Shown here: positions 27,624 to 35,484 of the stretch, piece by piece | Numbering within the stretch: the first letter of the stretch is position 1 | Layout: every line of letters starts with the position of its first letter | Assembly: GCA_029261395.1 (NCBI GenBank) | Contig: JAJDBJ010000080.1 | Coordinates: 1 to 61,515, forward strand | DNA length: 61,515 nucleotides | Direction: 5' to 3' | Origin: Nitrospinaceae bacterium | GTDB lineage: Bacteria; Nitrospinota; Nitrospinia; Nitrospinales; Nitrospinaceae | Made by a program: the position numbers and the translations under genes | Notes under the pieces: model-generated | What the model saw: the letters and a program-made list of their open reading frames with translations, nothing else | The model's database searches: none | Told to the model about the DNA's origin: nothing

Positions 27624-29741
27624 TCAGTCGGATTCGGGGCGGGGAGGGCCTGTTTGAAGGAACTGGGTCATATCGGCAGGGGACAGAACCGGGCTCAGCA
27701 TGATTCCCTGTCCCAGGTCACAGCCGGTATCTTTGAGGAAAGCCAATTGTTCCTCTGTTTCCACTCCCTCAGCGATCGTCTGCAGTTCCAGGTTTTGGGC
27801 CAGCGAAACCACGGCTTGTATAATGGCGCTATTGGCTTTCAGTTGGTGCTCATGGACGAAGGTTTGATCGATTTTCAGGCTGTGAATAGGCATGTCCTTT
27901 AAATATTTCAGAGAAGAAAAACCGGTGCCAAAATCGTCGATTGACAACCGAAGCCCAAAATCGTGCAAAGTCTTCAGGCGGGTAATGGCGTTAGCGGAAT
28001 TTTCCATAAGGATGGTTTCGGTCAACTCCAACTCCAGAAGTCCCGGGTCGACCCCGGCTTGGACCACCTGCCTTTCCACCTGCTGAGCAAAATTGTCCTG
28101 ATTGAACTGGTGACCCGAAAGGTTGACGGCCACGTTGATCGGATTCAACCCCATAGACTTCCACATTTTGATCTGTTGGCATGCGGTCTGAAGAACCCAT
28201 TGCCCAATTGGTAGGATCAGGCGATTTTCTTCTGCCGCCAGAATAAACTCCAGAGTGGGGACCCAGCCCTTTTCGGGGTGGCACCACCGTATCAACGATT
28301 CCATGCCGGCCAATTGTCCGGTTTTCAGATCAAACTTGGGCTGGTAGTGCAGTTCGAATTCTTCACGCTCTAACGCTTTCCGTAAATCCGTTTCCATATC
28401 GACTTTTTTTGCCGATTGGAACAGGAAGGCGGGGTTGTAATATTGAAAAGAATGTTTGTCCTTTTCCTTGGCAGTCCACAAAGCGGCTTGTGCATTTTTG
28501 ACCAGAGAGTGCGGATCTTTGCCGTCATGGGGATAAAGAGAGATTCCCATGGTGGAGCGTATGCTGACATCCTGATTGTTGATTGTGAACAGAGGATCCA
28601 GTGTTTGTAGAATTTTTTGAGCCATCAGAGTGATAAACCGCTGGTGGCTGGCGCCACTCAAGATCAGGAGGAAATCCTCACCTTCCAGTCGGGCTACCGT
28701 GTCCTCTTTTCGCAGGCATCTTTCCAGTCGCTTTCCAATATCCTTGAGTAGCAGTTCCCCCATGTGAGGATTGAGAGAGTGGCTTATGGATTGGAAGTTA
28801 ACAATATTTACAATGACCACCGCAATTAACTTTTCCGTACGATCCGCCTGGGAGATGGCGACACTCAACCGATCCTTGGCGAGTGCTATGTTAGGGAGAT
28901 TGGTTACCGGATCGAAATATGCCAGGGTCTCCAGACGTTCTTCCATCAGTAACCGTTCGGTTTTGTCTACGGCCATTGCAACATAAAGAGGGTTTGAGTC
29001 TTTCTGTAAAAGTTTAAAGCGGATTTCAGAATTGTATTGTGTGCTGTTTTTCCTTTGATGAATACCTTGAAACGTGACAAAGGAGTTTCCGTTGTTGTGA
29101 AGAGGCCGCGATAAATTATTGAATATGTCGGGTGTCAGGTTCTTGATGACATCGAAGAGGGTGCGTTTTGTGATTTCATCCTTGCTGTAACCGAGGTTGT
29201 TCAACGCCAGCGAGTTGCCGCGAACAAAATGATGATCGGTGGAGTCGAAGATATAAATCTCATTGGGAGAATCGTCCAGGATGCGAAGCAAATGAACTGA
29301 TATTTTTTCCTGGGCTTCCTTTTTCTTGTAACCCATCGCCAGGTCACTGATGTTGCCCCGGGACCGTTCTGACAAGGTGCTTAGCAGGGAAAATAGAAAT
29401 TGATCATCGGATGCCAGTAGAGAATCAAACTGTGGTTTGGTGATTTCAATTAAAGTGACTTGGTCCGTCGCTTGAACCGTTGCAGAACGGTTTTTTGATT
29501 CGATGATGGCCATTTCTCCAAAAACATGTCCGCTGTTGATAACGGATATTTTCTGGCCTTCTTTCAAGATGGTAAGATGCCCGCCCAGGACCGCGTACAT
29601 GTGGTGGCCCGGATCACCATCTTTGAATAAAGTCTCTCCCGGCTGCAAAACAATCGTTTCACACTGTTCCGAGAGCTCTCTCAAAGTGGAGTCAGGCAAA
29701 GATTTAAACAGCTCGACGTCTTTTAATTGAACCAAATTCAT
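27624..29741 (-). CDS. cNMP-binding/PAS/GGDEF/EAL signalling protein
   Basis: The 705-aa cytoplasmic protein has a cyclic-nucleotide-binding domain (1-130; PGETLFKDGDPG, GHVFGEMAIIESKNRSAT), a PAS domain (about 155-270), a GGDEF domain (about 280-435) and an EAL domain (about 450-695). The GGDEF motif reads EGEDF, so diguanylate cyclase activity is doubtful. The EAL motif is ESL and the catalytic core (NLSGHQF, ELTETILMEN, DDFGTGFSSL, LKIDQTFV) is kept, so it is probably a c-di-GMP phosphodiesterase tuned by the other domains. It lies 178 bp downstream of motA on the opposite end of the same block. Confidence 0.88.
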   Translation of the reverse strand: MNLVQLKDVELFKSLPDSTLRELSEQCETIVLQPGETLFKDGDPGHHMYAVLGGHLTILKEGQKISVINSGHVFGEMAIIESKNRSATVQATDQVTLIEITKPQFDSLLASDDQFLFSLLSTLSERSRGNISDLAMGYKKKEAQEKISVHLLRILDDSPNEIYIFDSTDHHFVRGNSLALNNLGYSKDEITKRTLFDVIKNLTPDIFNNLSRPLHNNGNSFVTFQGIHQRKNSTQYNSEIRFKLLQKDSNPLYVAMAVDKTERLLMEERLETLAYFDPVTNLPNIALAKDRLSVAISQADRTEKLIAVVIVNIVNFQSISHSLNPHMGELLLKDIGKRLERCLRKEDTVARLEGEDFLLILSGASHQRFITLMAQKILQTLDPLFTINNQDVSIRSTMGISLYPHDGKDPHSLVKNAQAALWTAKEKDKHSFQYYNPAFLFQSAKKVDMETDLRKALEREEFELHYQPKFDLKTGQLAGMESLIRWCHPEKGWVPTLEFILAAEENRLILPIGQWVLQTACQQIKMWKSMGLNPINVAVNLSGHQFNQDNFAQQVERQVVQAGVDPGLLELELTETILMENSANAITRLKTLHDFGLRLSIDDFGTGFSSLKYLKDMPIHSLKIDQTFVHEHQLKANSAIIQAVVSLAQNLELQTIAEGVETEEQLAFLKDTGCDLGQGIMLSPVLSPADMTQFLQTGPPRPESD

Positions 29742-29952
29742 GCAGTATTATTTCTGTGTTTGATTGTATGGGTATAAAAATAAGTATAAGGGCTGTTTGA
29801 AAAGTTTGTTCGGAAAAATCTCTATAAATTGCGAATAATTAAGAGGTTCTGATGTAAATGTAATTTGAAGGCAGGAAGTTGGTTATAGCGAAAGATATTG
29901 ATATTGGTTAAGAAAAATGACTCTTTTTGGAGAGCAAAATCAGGTTTGGATT

Positions 29953-30840
29953 TTATCCGAGGAGGATGAGAGTGCAGGGAATAATAATGATGGCTAGTAG
30001 TGTTGAGATTAAAATAGTCGATGCCACAATTTCCGGTTGCGCCTGGTACTTTTCCGCAACCAGGGAGGTGATCACGGCGCAGGGCATCACCGATTCCAAG
30101 ATGACGACCTTGTATGCCAGGCCCTCGAGTTGAAACAACCACACGCAAAAAATCCCTGTCAGCGCTCCGCCGACAAAGCGGATGGCTACGGCAATGAACG
30201 ACAGTTTCAGTTCGGTGATCTTGACCTGGGCCAACTGTATCCCGAGTGCCAGCAGGACCATTGGGATGGTGGCCTGTGCCAGCATGTGGGCACTCCCATT
30301 GATGAACTCAGGGACTTCGACTCCTCCTGCATTGAACAGAAGTGCAAAGAAAACGACGTACAACACCGGTTCTCGAAAGATTTTTAAATAGCCTTTTTCT
30401 TTCCCACCGGAAACGATAATCAACCCCAACGTGAATATACCCAGGAAAGCGGTCAGGTAGAACATTAACGCAAGCGGAATGGCGCCCTCGCCATAAGCCG
30501 CCGCTAAAATCGGGAAGGGCAGGTTGACGGAGTTCATAAACATGATAGGCAGGTAAACTCCCCGTCGCGAAATGCCCATTACTCGAAACACTACCCAGGC
30601 GATCAGTCCGGGCACCAACATGACGATGATCGCGGATAACAGGACATCGGTAAGGCCACTACTTTCCAGTTTCATCCGGTAAAGGTGTTCCCACGCGAAT
30701 GCCGGCACCAGAACGCCCATCGTTATTTTGATCAGCGCTTCGTTGCCGTTCTGGATGTAACGACTGCAACCATATCCCAGGCCAATGAGAAAAAATGCCG
30801 GGGCAACGATTTGCAGGACGTGAATGAGGGTGCTCACCAT
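29953..30840 (-). CDS. AEC-family (auxin efflux carrier-like) permease
   Basis: The 295-aa protein has about ten membrane helices: IHVLQIVAPAFFLIGLGYG at the N-terminus, VLLSAIIVMLVPGLIAWVVF, and a C-terminal half ending IASTILISTLLAIIIIPCTLIL. The family transports organic acids or related anions. The start at 30840 is 17 bases past the OppF stop; an upstream GTG would overlap OppF with hydrophilic residues. Substrate is unknown. Confidence 0.8.
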   Translation of the reverse strand: MVSTLIHVLQIVAPAFFLIGLGYGCSRYIQNGNEALIKITMGVLVPAFAWEHLYRMKLESSGLTDVLLSAIIVMLVPGLIAWVVFRVMGISRRGVYLPIMFMNSVNLPFPILAAAYGEGAIPLALMFYLTAFLGIFTLGLIIVSGGKEKGYLKIFREPVLYVVFFALLFNAGGVEVPEFINGSAHMLAQATIPMVLLALGIQLAQVKITELKLSFIAVAIRFVGGALTGIFCVWLFQLEGLAYKVVILESVMPCAVITSLVAEKYQAQPEIVASTILISTLLAIIIIPCTLILLG

Positions 30841-30857
30841 AAGGGATAAGTGACCGG

Positions 30858-31832
30858 TTAAGCGGAATCGCTGTAAAGATGGCAATCTACGGTATGGCCG
30901 GGACTCACTTGAATGGTGCGGGGAGCCTCCGTTTTGCAGTGGTCCATCACTTTTGGGCACCGGGGATGGAAATGGCATCCGGAAGGAGGATTCATGGGGG
31001 AGGGTACATCGCCGCCCAGAATAATGCGCTGATTTCGTTCCTTCGGGTTCAGCGAGGGTTTGGAGGCCAGCAGTGCCTGTGTATAAGGATGAGCCGCTTC
31101 ACGATTGAGAACCTCCGTCGGCGCGGTCTCCACAATTTTACCGAGGTACATCACCGCCGTTCGCTGGGACAGATGTTTGACCACGTTCAGGTCATGCGAA
31201 ATAAACAGCATGGATATTTCACCTTCCTCCTGTAATTGTTGCAGGAGGTTGATGATCTGCGCCTGAATGGAAACGTCGAGCGCAGAGACCGGCTCATCGC
31301 ACACGATATATTTCGGGTTCAACGCCAACGCCCGGGCAATGCCGATCCTTTGCCGCTGGCCGCCGGAAAATTCGTGGGGATACCGTCGCGCATATTTTGG
31401 AGAAAGTCCCACTTTGTCCATAATCGCTTCGACTTTTTGTTTGAGTGTCGAACGGTCGGCCATTTTATGGATGACCAACGCTTCGCCGATGATCCGCTCC
31501 ACTGTGAACCGGGGATTGAGCGAGCTGTACGGGTCTTGGAAGATGATCTGCATTTTGGGGCGCAGTCGAGTCATCTCTTTTGAATCGAGATCGAAAATAT
31601 TTTGGCTCTCGAAGAAAACTTTCCCGTCGGTAGGCTCCAGCAGGCGAATACTCAACCGACCGACTGTGGTCTTGCCGCAACCGGACTCACCGACAAGACC
31701 TAGTGTTTCTCCCGGCCCGATTTCCAGTGAGACGTCGTCGACGGCTTTCACCTGATTCACGGTTTTGCCGAGCACGCCGCCTGTCACCGGAAAATATTTT
31801 TTGAGGGATTCGATTTTGAGGACGGCGCTCAT
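30858..31832 (-). CDS. Oligopeptide/dipeptide ABC transporter ATPase (OppF/DppF-type)
   Basis: The 324-aa ATPase has Walker A GESGCGKTTVGR, signature FSGGQRQRIGIARAL and Walker B YIVCDEPVSALD, followed by the family's C-terminal segment (CHFHPRCPKVMDHCKTEAP), which in many relatives binds an Fe-S cluster. It overlaps the OppD ATPase by four bases (ATGA), so translation is coupled. No permease or solute-binding gene is in the window. The next gene is an AEC permease, not an ABC membrane subunit. Confidence 0.9.
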   Translation of the reverse strand: MSAVLKIESLKKYFPVTGGVLGKTVNQVKAVDDVSLEIGPGETLGLVGESGCGKTTVGRLSIRLLEPTDGKVFFESQNIFDLDSKEMTRLRPKMQIIFQDPYSSLNPRFTVERIIGEALVIHKMADRSTLKQKVEAIMDKVGLSPKYARRYPHEFSGGQRQRIGIARALALNPKYIVCDEPVSALDVSIQAQIINLLQQLQEEGEISMLFISHDLNVVKHLSQRTAVMYLGKIVETAPTEVLNREAAHPYTQALLASKPSLNPKERNQRIILGGDVPSPMNPPSGCHFHPRCPKVMDHCKTEAPRTIQVSPGHTVDCHLYSDSA

Positions 31833-32815
31833 GAGGGGACCTCTTTGGACCCACGGTATAACCAGCAGGCGACCTGCTGTTGGGGTTGCTCGGTTTGGAA
31901 GTTCGGCGGAATCTCCTGACTGCACTCGGGCATCACATCCTTGCAACGGGGATGAAAGGCGCACCCGGCGGGAAGGGACACCGGATTGGGAACCGTGCCG
32001 GGAATGGATTCCAAAGCTTCTCCCGGTTCGCCCCGGGGCAGGGAGTTCAGAAGTCCCTTCGTGTAAGGGTGAGCGGGCGATTCAAACAACACTTCCACCG
32101 GCGCTTCTTCGACAATCTTTCCGGAATACATCACCGCCACCCGGTCGGCGTATTGCGCGACGATGCCCAGGTTGTGCGTGATCAGCAGTATTGCCATATC
32201 CGTGTCGCGCCGCAATTGATCCAGCAACTCCAGAATTTGCGCTTCAATGGTGACATCGAGTGCGGTGGTCGGTTCGTCGGCGATCAACAGCGCCGGTTCG
32301 CAGGCGATGGCCATGGCGATCATCACGCGTTGCTTCATTCCGCCAGAGAGTTCGTGCGGGTATTGGTCAATGCGGCTCTCGGGGGAGGGGATGGCAACCT
32401 TGCGCAACAGCTCCAGGGTGATCACCCGTGCTTCGCCTCTGGTTTTCTTTTGGTGCAGGATGATAGACTCGGCAATCTGGTCGCCAATGGTGAAAATGGG
32501 ATTGAGCGAGGTCATCGGTTCCTGAAAGATCATGCTGATGTCGTTGCCGCGCAACTGCTCCATCTGTTTCTCCGTTTTGGAGAAGATGTCTGTGTCGTTG
32601 AAAAGGATATTACCGGTTTCAAATTTTCCCGGCGGGGTGGGGACGAGGCGGAGGACGCTGAGCGCGGTGACCGATTTGCCGCAACCGGATTCCCCGACCA
32701 GCGCCAGGGTTTCTCCCTTGCGGATCTTCAAATCCACATTGCGGACGGATTGGACGACGCCCTCTTCAATGTAAAAAAACGTGCTGAGGTTCTGGATTTC
32801 GAGGAGAGAACTCAT
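31829..32815 (-). CDS. Oligopeptide/dipeptide ABC transporter ATPase (OppD/DppD-type)
   Basis: The 328-aa ATPase has Walker [14 protein letters not shown], signature [15 protein letters not shown], Walker [13 protein letters not shown] and the C-terminal [14 protein letters not shown] segment. It should energise peptide import with OppF and two permeases that are not encoded here. It follows the PpiC-rhodanese gene by 27 bp. Confidence 0.9.
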   Translation of the reverse strand: MSSLLEIQNLSTFFYIEEGVVQSVRNVDLKIRKGETLALVGESGCGKSVTALSVLRLVPTPPGKFETGNILFNDTDIFSKTEKQMEQLRGNDISMIFQEPMTSLNPIFTIGDQIAESIILHQKKTRGEARVITLELLRKVAIPSPESRIDQYPHELSGGMKQRVMIAMAIACEPALLIADEPTTALDVTIEAQILELLDQLRRDTDMAILLITHNLGIVAQYADRVAVMYSGKIVEEAPVEVLFESPAHPYTKGLLNSLPRGEPGEALESIPGTVPNPVSLPAGCAFHPRCKDVMPECSQEIPPNFQTEQPQQQVACWLYRGSKEVPS

Positions 32816-32842
32816 GCGATGAGCGGGTGCCTCGGCAGTGGG

Positions 32843-33718
32843 TTATTGAGGCGAGTCGAAAATGTCCTCGTAACGGTAGTCGTCATCCTCGGAGTCAATA
32901 TCGTAACGGGCCAGATGGGTGTTCACTTTTTCCGACCAGGCATCAATGCCGCCTTCGAGACATTTGACGTTGGTGAAGCCGCGCTCGCCCAGCCATTTCT
33001 GAAAACTCGGCGCGCGGTCGCCCTTCCAGTCGATCAACACGACCTCTCGATCCTTTGGCGTGGTGGTTATGATTTTTTCGGAGTTGTCGCGGGTGATCAG
33101 CGTCGCGCCTTCGATTTTGGCGATGTCGTGTTCCCACTTTTCACGGATGTCGAGCAGAACCAGATCGGTGCGGCCGGATTCGATTTGCAATTTCAACTCT
33201 TCCGGCGTGATGACGGGCAACAGCTTGCCGCCGGCTTCCCGGTTCAACAGAGACAGCACCTCGCCGATTTTCTTGTCGTGCTTCTCGCACACCGTGAAAA
33301 TGGTCTCATCCGGTTTGTATCCGGAAACGGGCATGCCGATGTGAAACGTTTTGAACAACAGGGTATGCACTTCCGGTAGCACCTTGTTGACCTCTATCAT
33401 TGACGTGTCCGGATTAAAAACGACCGGTTCGTCGCTCTCCTCCACCTTGACCTCGGTAATTTTAATGATGTGATAGCCGTAAGGAGTGTGCAGAGGGCCT
33501 AAGAGGGCACCCTGGCTGATTTCAGAAAGATCCCCCATGAGGGCTCCGGCGCTTTCCTCGGGCATCCATCCCAGGTCGCCGCCGTTTTGTTTGGAAGGAC
33601 AAGTACTATATTTTTCAACCACTTCGGCGAAAGGCGTTCCGGCATCCAACTGCTTTTTGGCCGCCACTGCATCGTCGATTTCGTTGGTAAAGACCTGGCT
33701 GGCTCGTACACTGATCAT
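32843..33718 (-). CDS. PpiC-like isomerase fused to a rhodanese-like domain
   Basis: The 291-aa protein begins at the ATG preceded by AAAGGAG. The N-terminal parvulin-type domain (about 1-95) has VRASQVF, YSTCPSKQNGGDLGW and YGYHIIKITEV. The C-terminal rhodanese-like domain (about 190-275) has LVLLDIREKWEHDIAKIEGA and VKCLEGGIDAW. The catalytic cysteine position is Asp (LIDWKGDRAPSF, D230), so sulfurtransferase activity is unlikely. No signal peptide is visible, so it is probably cytoplasmic. It is first in line before oppD-oppF. Confidence 0.85.
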   Translation of the reverse strand: MISVRASQVFTNEIDDAVAAKKQLDAGTPFAEVVEKYSTCPSKQNGGDLGWMPEESAGALMGDLSEISQGALLGPLHTPYGYHIIKITEVKVEESDEPVVFNPDTSMIEVNKVLPEVHTLLFKTFHIGMPVSGYKPDETIFTVCEKHDKKIGEVLSLLNREAGGKLLPVITPEELKLQIESGRTDLVLLDIREKWEHDIAKIEGATLITRDNSEKIITTTPKDREVVLIDWKGDRAPSFQKWLGERGFTNVKCLEGGIDAWSEKVNTHLARYDIDSEDDDYRYEDIFDSPQ

Positions 33719-33904
33719 AGCTGTTTGGCTCCTTTGGGTTAAGTCTGTGATTCTCGACATCATATAACGACTGGCTTTGGGATTCAATATATTAGGTGAG
33801 GGCACAGAGTTTTAGTCCGCGGGTCACCACGCCCATAAGCAATATGCCCCAAGCCTTGCCTGGCCTTCTTCAGCTAAGGAGACTATTGCTCAATCGTGTC
33901 ATCT

Positions 33905-33949
33905 TGAGATTGCCTAAGGGAGACAGGGTGTGACCCTTAGGCAATCTCA
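33905..33949. repeat. Perfect 16-bp inverted repeat upstream of tRNA-Arg
   Basis: Exact complementary 16-base arms (33905-33920 and 33934-33949) flank a 13-base loop in the gap between the PpiC gene and tRNA-Arg. There is no T-tract on either side. It may be a palindromic repeat element, a remnant of mobile DNA or a barrier between divergent units. Confidence 0.6.
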
Positions 33950-33968
33950 GTATTATCCAAAGGTCTCA

Positions 33969-33997
33969 TTGAAGGTATTTGGGAGAAGTGCTATATA
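33969..33997 (+). promoter_or_regulatory. Sigma-70 promoter of tRNA-Arg
   Basis: TTGAAG and TATATA are separated by 17 bases, and the -10 lies 27 bases before the mature tRNA start. This is a good housekeeping promoter. Confidence 0.75.
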
Positions 33998-34023
33998 AGG
34001 TAATAAAGTTTAGGTATATAGGA

Positions 34024-34100
34024 GCCCCCGTAGCTCAGCAGGATAGAGCACCAGATTCCTAATCTGGGGGTCGTGCGTTCGAATCGCGCCGGGGGCACCA
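34024..34100 (+). tRNA. tRNA-Arg (CCT)
   Basis: All four arms fold: acceptor GCCCCCG/CGGGGGC, D-stem GCTC/GAGC, anticodon stem CCAGA/TCTGG with loop TTCCTAA, and a T-arm with TTCGAAT. The anticodon CCT reads AGG, arginine. Length is 77 bases with CCA encoded. Confidence 0.95.
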
Positions 34101-34124
34101 TTTTAAAAAAGTCTGCCGATTCAA

Positions 34125-34805
34125 ATGAAAATCAAAGGTATGCTCAAAGTTTTGTGCGTGGGAATCACCGCCGTCGTCCTGGGTTTGGCGGGGCGGGCCA
34201 TTCCAATGGAGGAAAAGGACAAGCGCCTGTTCGATGCTGTAGAGCGTAATGATTCTGCAACCGTCCAACAACTCCTGAAAAAAGGGACAAATGTCCGCAG
34301 TCGCGATGCACAGGGACGCACGGCCTTGCTGGTTGCGGTCGCCGGTCATCATCTTGAATCGGCCCGGCTGTTGATCAATGCGGGTGCCGATGTGAACGCA
34401 CAGGATCATCGACTGGACAGTCCATTGTTGCTGGCCGGTGCTGAGGGAACTCTGGAAATTTTAAAGTTGATCCTGCAAGCCAATCCCAATTTCAGTCTGT
34501 ACAACCGTTTTGGAGGGACGGCCCTGATCCCCGCCTGCGAACGGGGCCATGTGGAGGTCGTCAAAATATTGCTCAAGACCAAGGTGGATATGGACCATGT
34601 GAACCATCTGGGGTGGACCGCCTTGCTGGAGGCTATCGTTCTGAGTGACGGCGGCCCCCGGCATCAGGAAATCGTCAAGCTCCTGGTGGACGCTGGCGCC
34701 GATGTGAATATTGGGGATCACGATGGCATCACGCCGCTCCAGCATGCCCGGCAAAAAGGCGTTACCGCTATCGTAAAAATTTTGGAATTGGCTGGAGCAA
34801 AATAG
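34125..34805 (+). CDS. Exported ankyrin-repeat protein
   Basis: The 226-aa protein has a hydrophobic N-terminal segment (MLKVLCVGITAVVLGLAGRA), probably a signal peptide or anchor, then about five ankyrin repeats from residue 35 on, marked by GRTALLVAVAGHHLESARLL, INAGADVNAQD, GTALIPACERGHVEVVKILL and DGITPLQHARQKGVTAIVKIL. Ankyrin repeats bind proteins. It starts 25 bases after tRNA-Arg and may share its transcript. No clear ribosome-binding site is visible. Confidence 0.85.
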   Translation: MKIKGMLKVLCVGITAVVLGLAGRAIPMEEKDKRLFDAVERNDSATVQQLLKKGTNVRSRDAQGRTALLVAVAGHHLESARLLINAGADVNAQDHRLDSPLLLAGAEGTLEILKLILQANPNFSLYNRFGGTALIPACERGHVEVVKILLKTKVDMDHVNHLGWTALLEAIVLSDGGPRHQEIVKLLVDAGADVNIGDHDGITPLQHARQKGVTAIVKILELAGAK

Positions 34806-34841
34806 TTTAAATAAAGTTTATTTTTATAATAGGAGAACGTC

Positions 34842-35336
34842 ATGCAATCTGGATTATTTGTATTTTGTCTGGTTGGACTGTTAACTGTAAGTGCCTCAGC
34901 GGCTGAATTACCCAAGGAGAGCGTTCTGCCACTTTCCCTGGCGACCAAAGCCGCGCAAGCGGCAGTAGATAAATGTAAAGCCGATGGCTACAGCGTGAGC
35001 GCAGCCGTGGTAGACCGCGGGGGGAACGTCCGAGCTTTACTGAGAAATGATGGCGCAGGTCCGCACACAGTGGAAAGCAGTCGTAAGAAAGCCTACACTT
35101 CGGCCAGCTTGAAACGGCCCACGGCTGAGTTGGGGCAGTTGATTGTGAAGATGCCTGCGGTTCAGGGACTCCAGCATATGAACGAGCATATCCTCATGCT
35201 GGGCGGCGGTCTGCCGATCGAAATAGGCGGTGATGTGGTGGGTGGAATCGGTGTGGGTGGCGCACCCGGTGGCCATCTGGACGAAGCGTGTTCGCAGGCA
35301 GGATTGAACAGCATAGGTGCCGCATCAAAGAAATAG
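34842..35336 (+). CDS. Secreted HbpS/GlcG-family protein
   Basis: The 164-aa protein has a signal peptide (cleavage near ASAAEL) and a GlcG/HbpS-type domain (formerly DUF336): LSLATKAAQAAVDKCKADGYSVSAAVVDRGGNVRALLR and a glycine-rich LPIEIGGDVVGGIGVGGAPGG end. Members include the haem-binding HbpS; others have unknown ligands. AGGAGAA precedes the ATG. It follows the ankyrin gene by 36 bp. Confidence 0.85.
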   Translation: MQSGLFVFCLVGLLTVSASAAELPKESVLPLSLATKAAQAAVDKCKADGYSVSAAVVDRGGNVRALLRNDGAGPHTVESSRKKAYTSASLKRPTAELGQLIVKMPAVQGLQHMNEHILMLGGGLPIEIGGDVVGGIGVGGAPGGHLDEACSQAGLNSIGAASKK

Positions 35337-35346
35337 TGATTAATTT

Positions 35347-35478
35347 ATGAAAGACGAAAATAAGAAAATAGAACCACGTAAAGAAAACCCCATCTTCACC
35401 ATCTGGGTGCATACCGGCTACGCCGTCCTCATCCTGTCCATGATCGCGTGGATGGTCTACATGGAATTTTTTATGTAG
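35347..35478 (+). CDS. 43-aa single-pass membrane peptide
   Basis: A short ORF begins 10 bases after the HbpS-like stop. It encodes a hydrophilic Lys/Glu-rich head (about 15 residues) and one membrane helix (IWVHTGYAVLILSMIAW) ending near YMEFFM. The composition is that of genuine tiny membrane subunits rather than random sequence, but no strong Shine-Dalgarno is seen. It is convergent with the radical-SAM gene, six bases away. Function is unknown. Confidence 0.5.
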   Translation: MKDENKKIEPRKENPIFTIWVHTGYAVLILSMIAWMVYMEFFM

Positions 35479-35484
35479 AGAAAA

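Noticed and set aside
31880-33379. A 499-codon open frame on the plus strand
   Set aside because: It lies antisense to oppD and the PpiC fusion, both with clear motifs. Its translation has no recognisable domain and reflects codon usage of the real genes.
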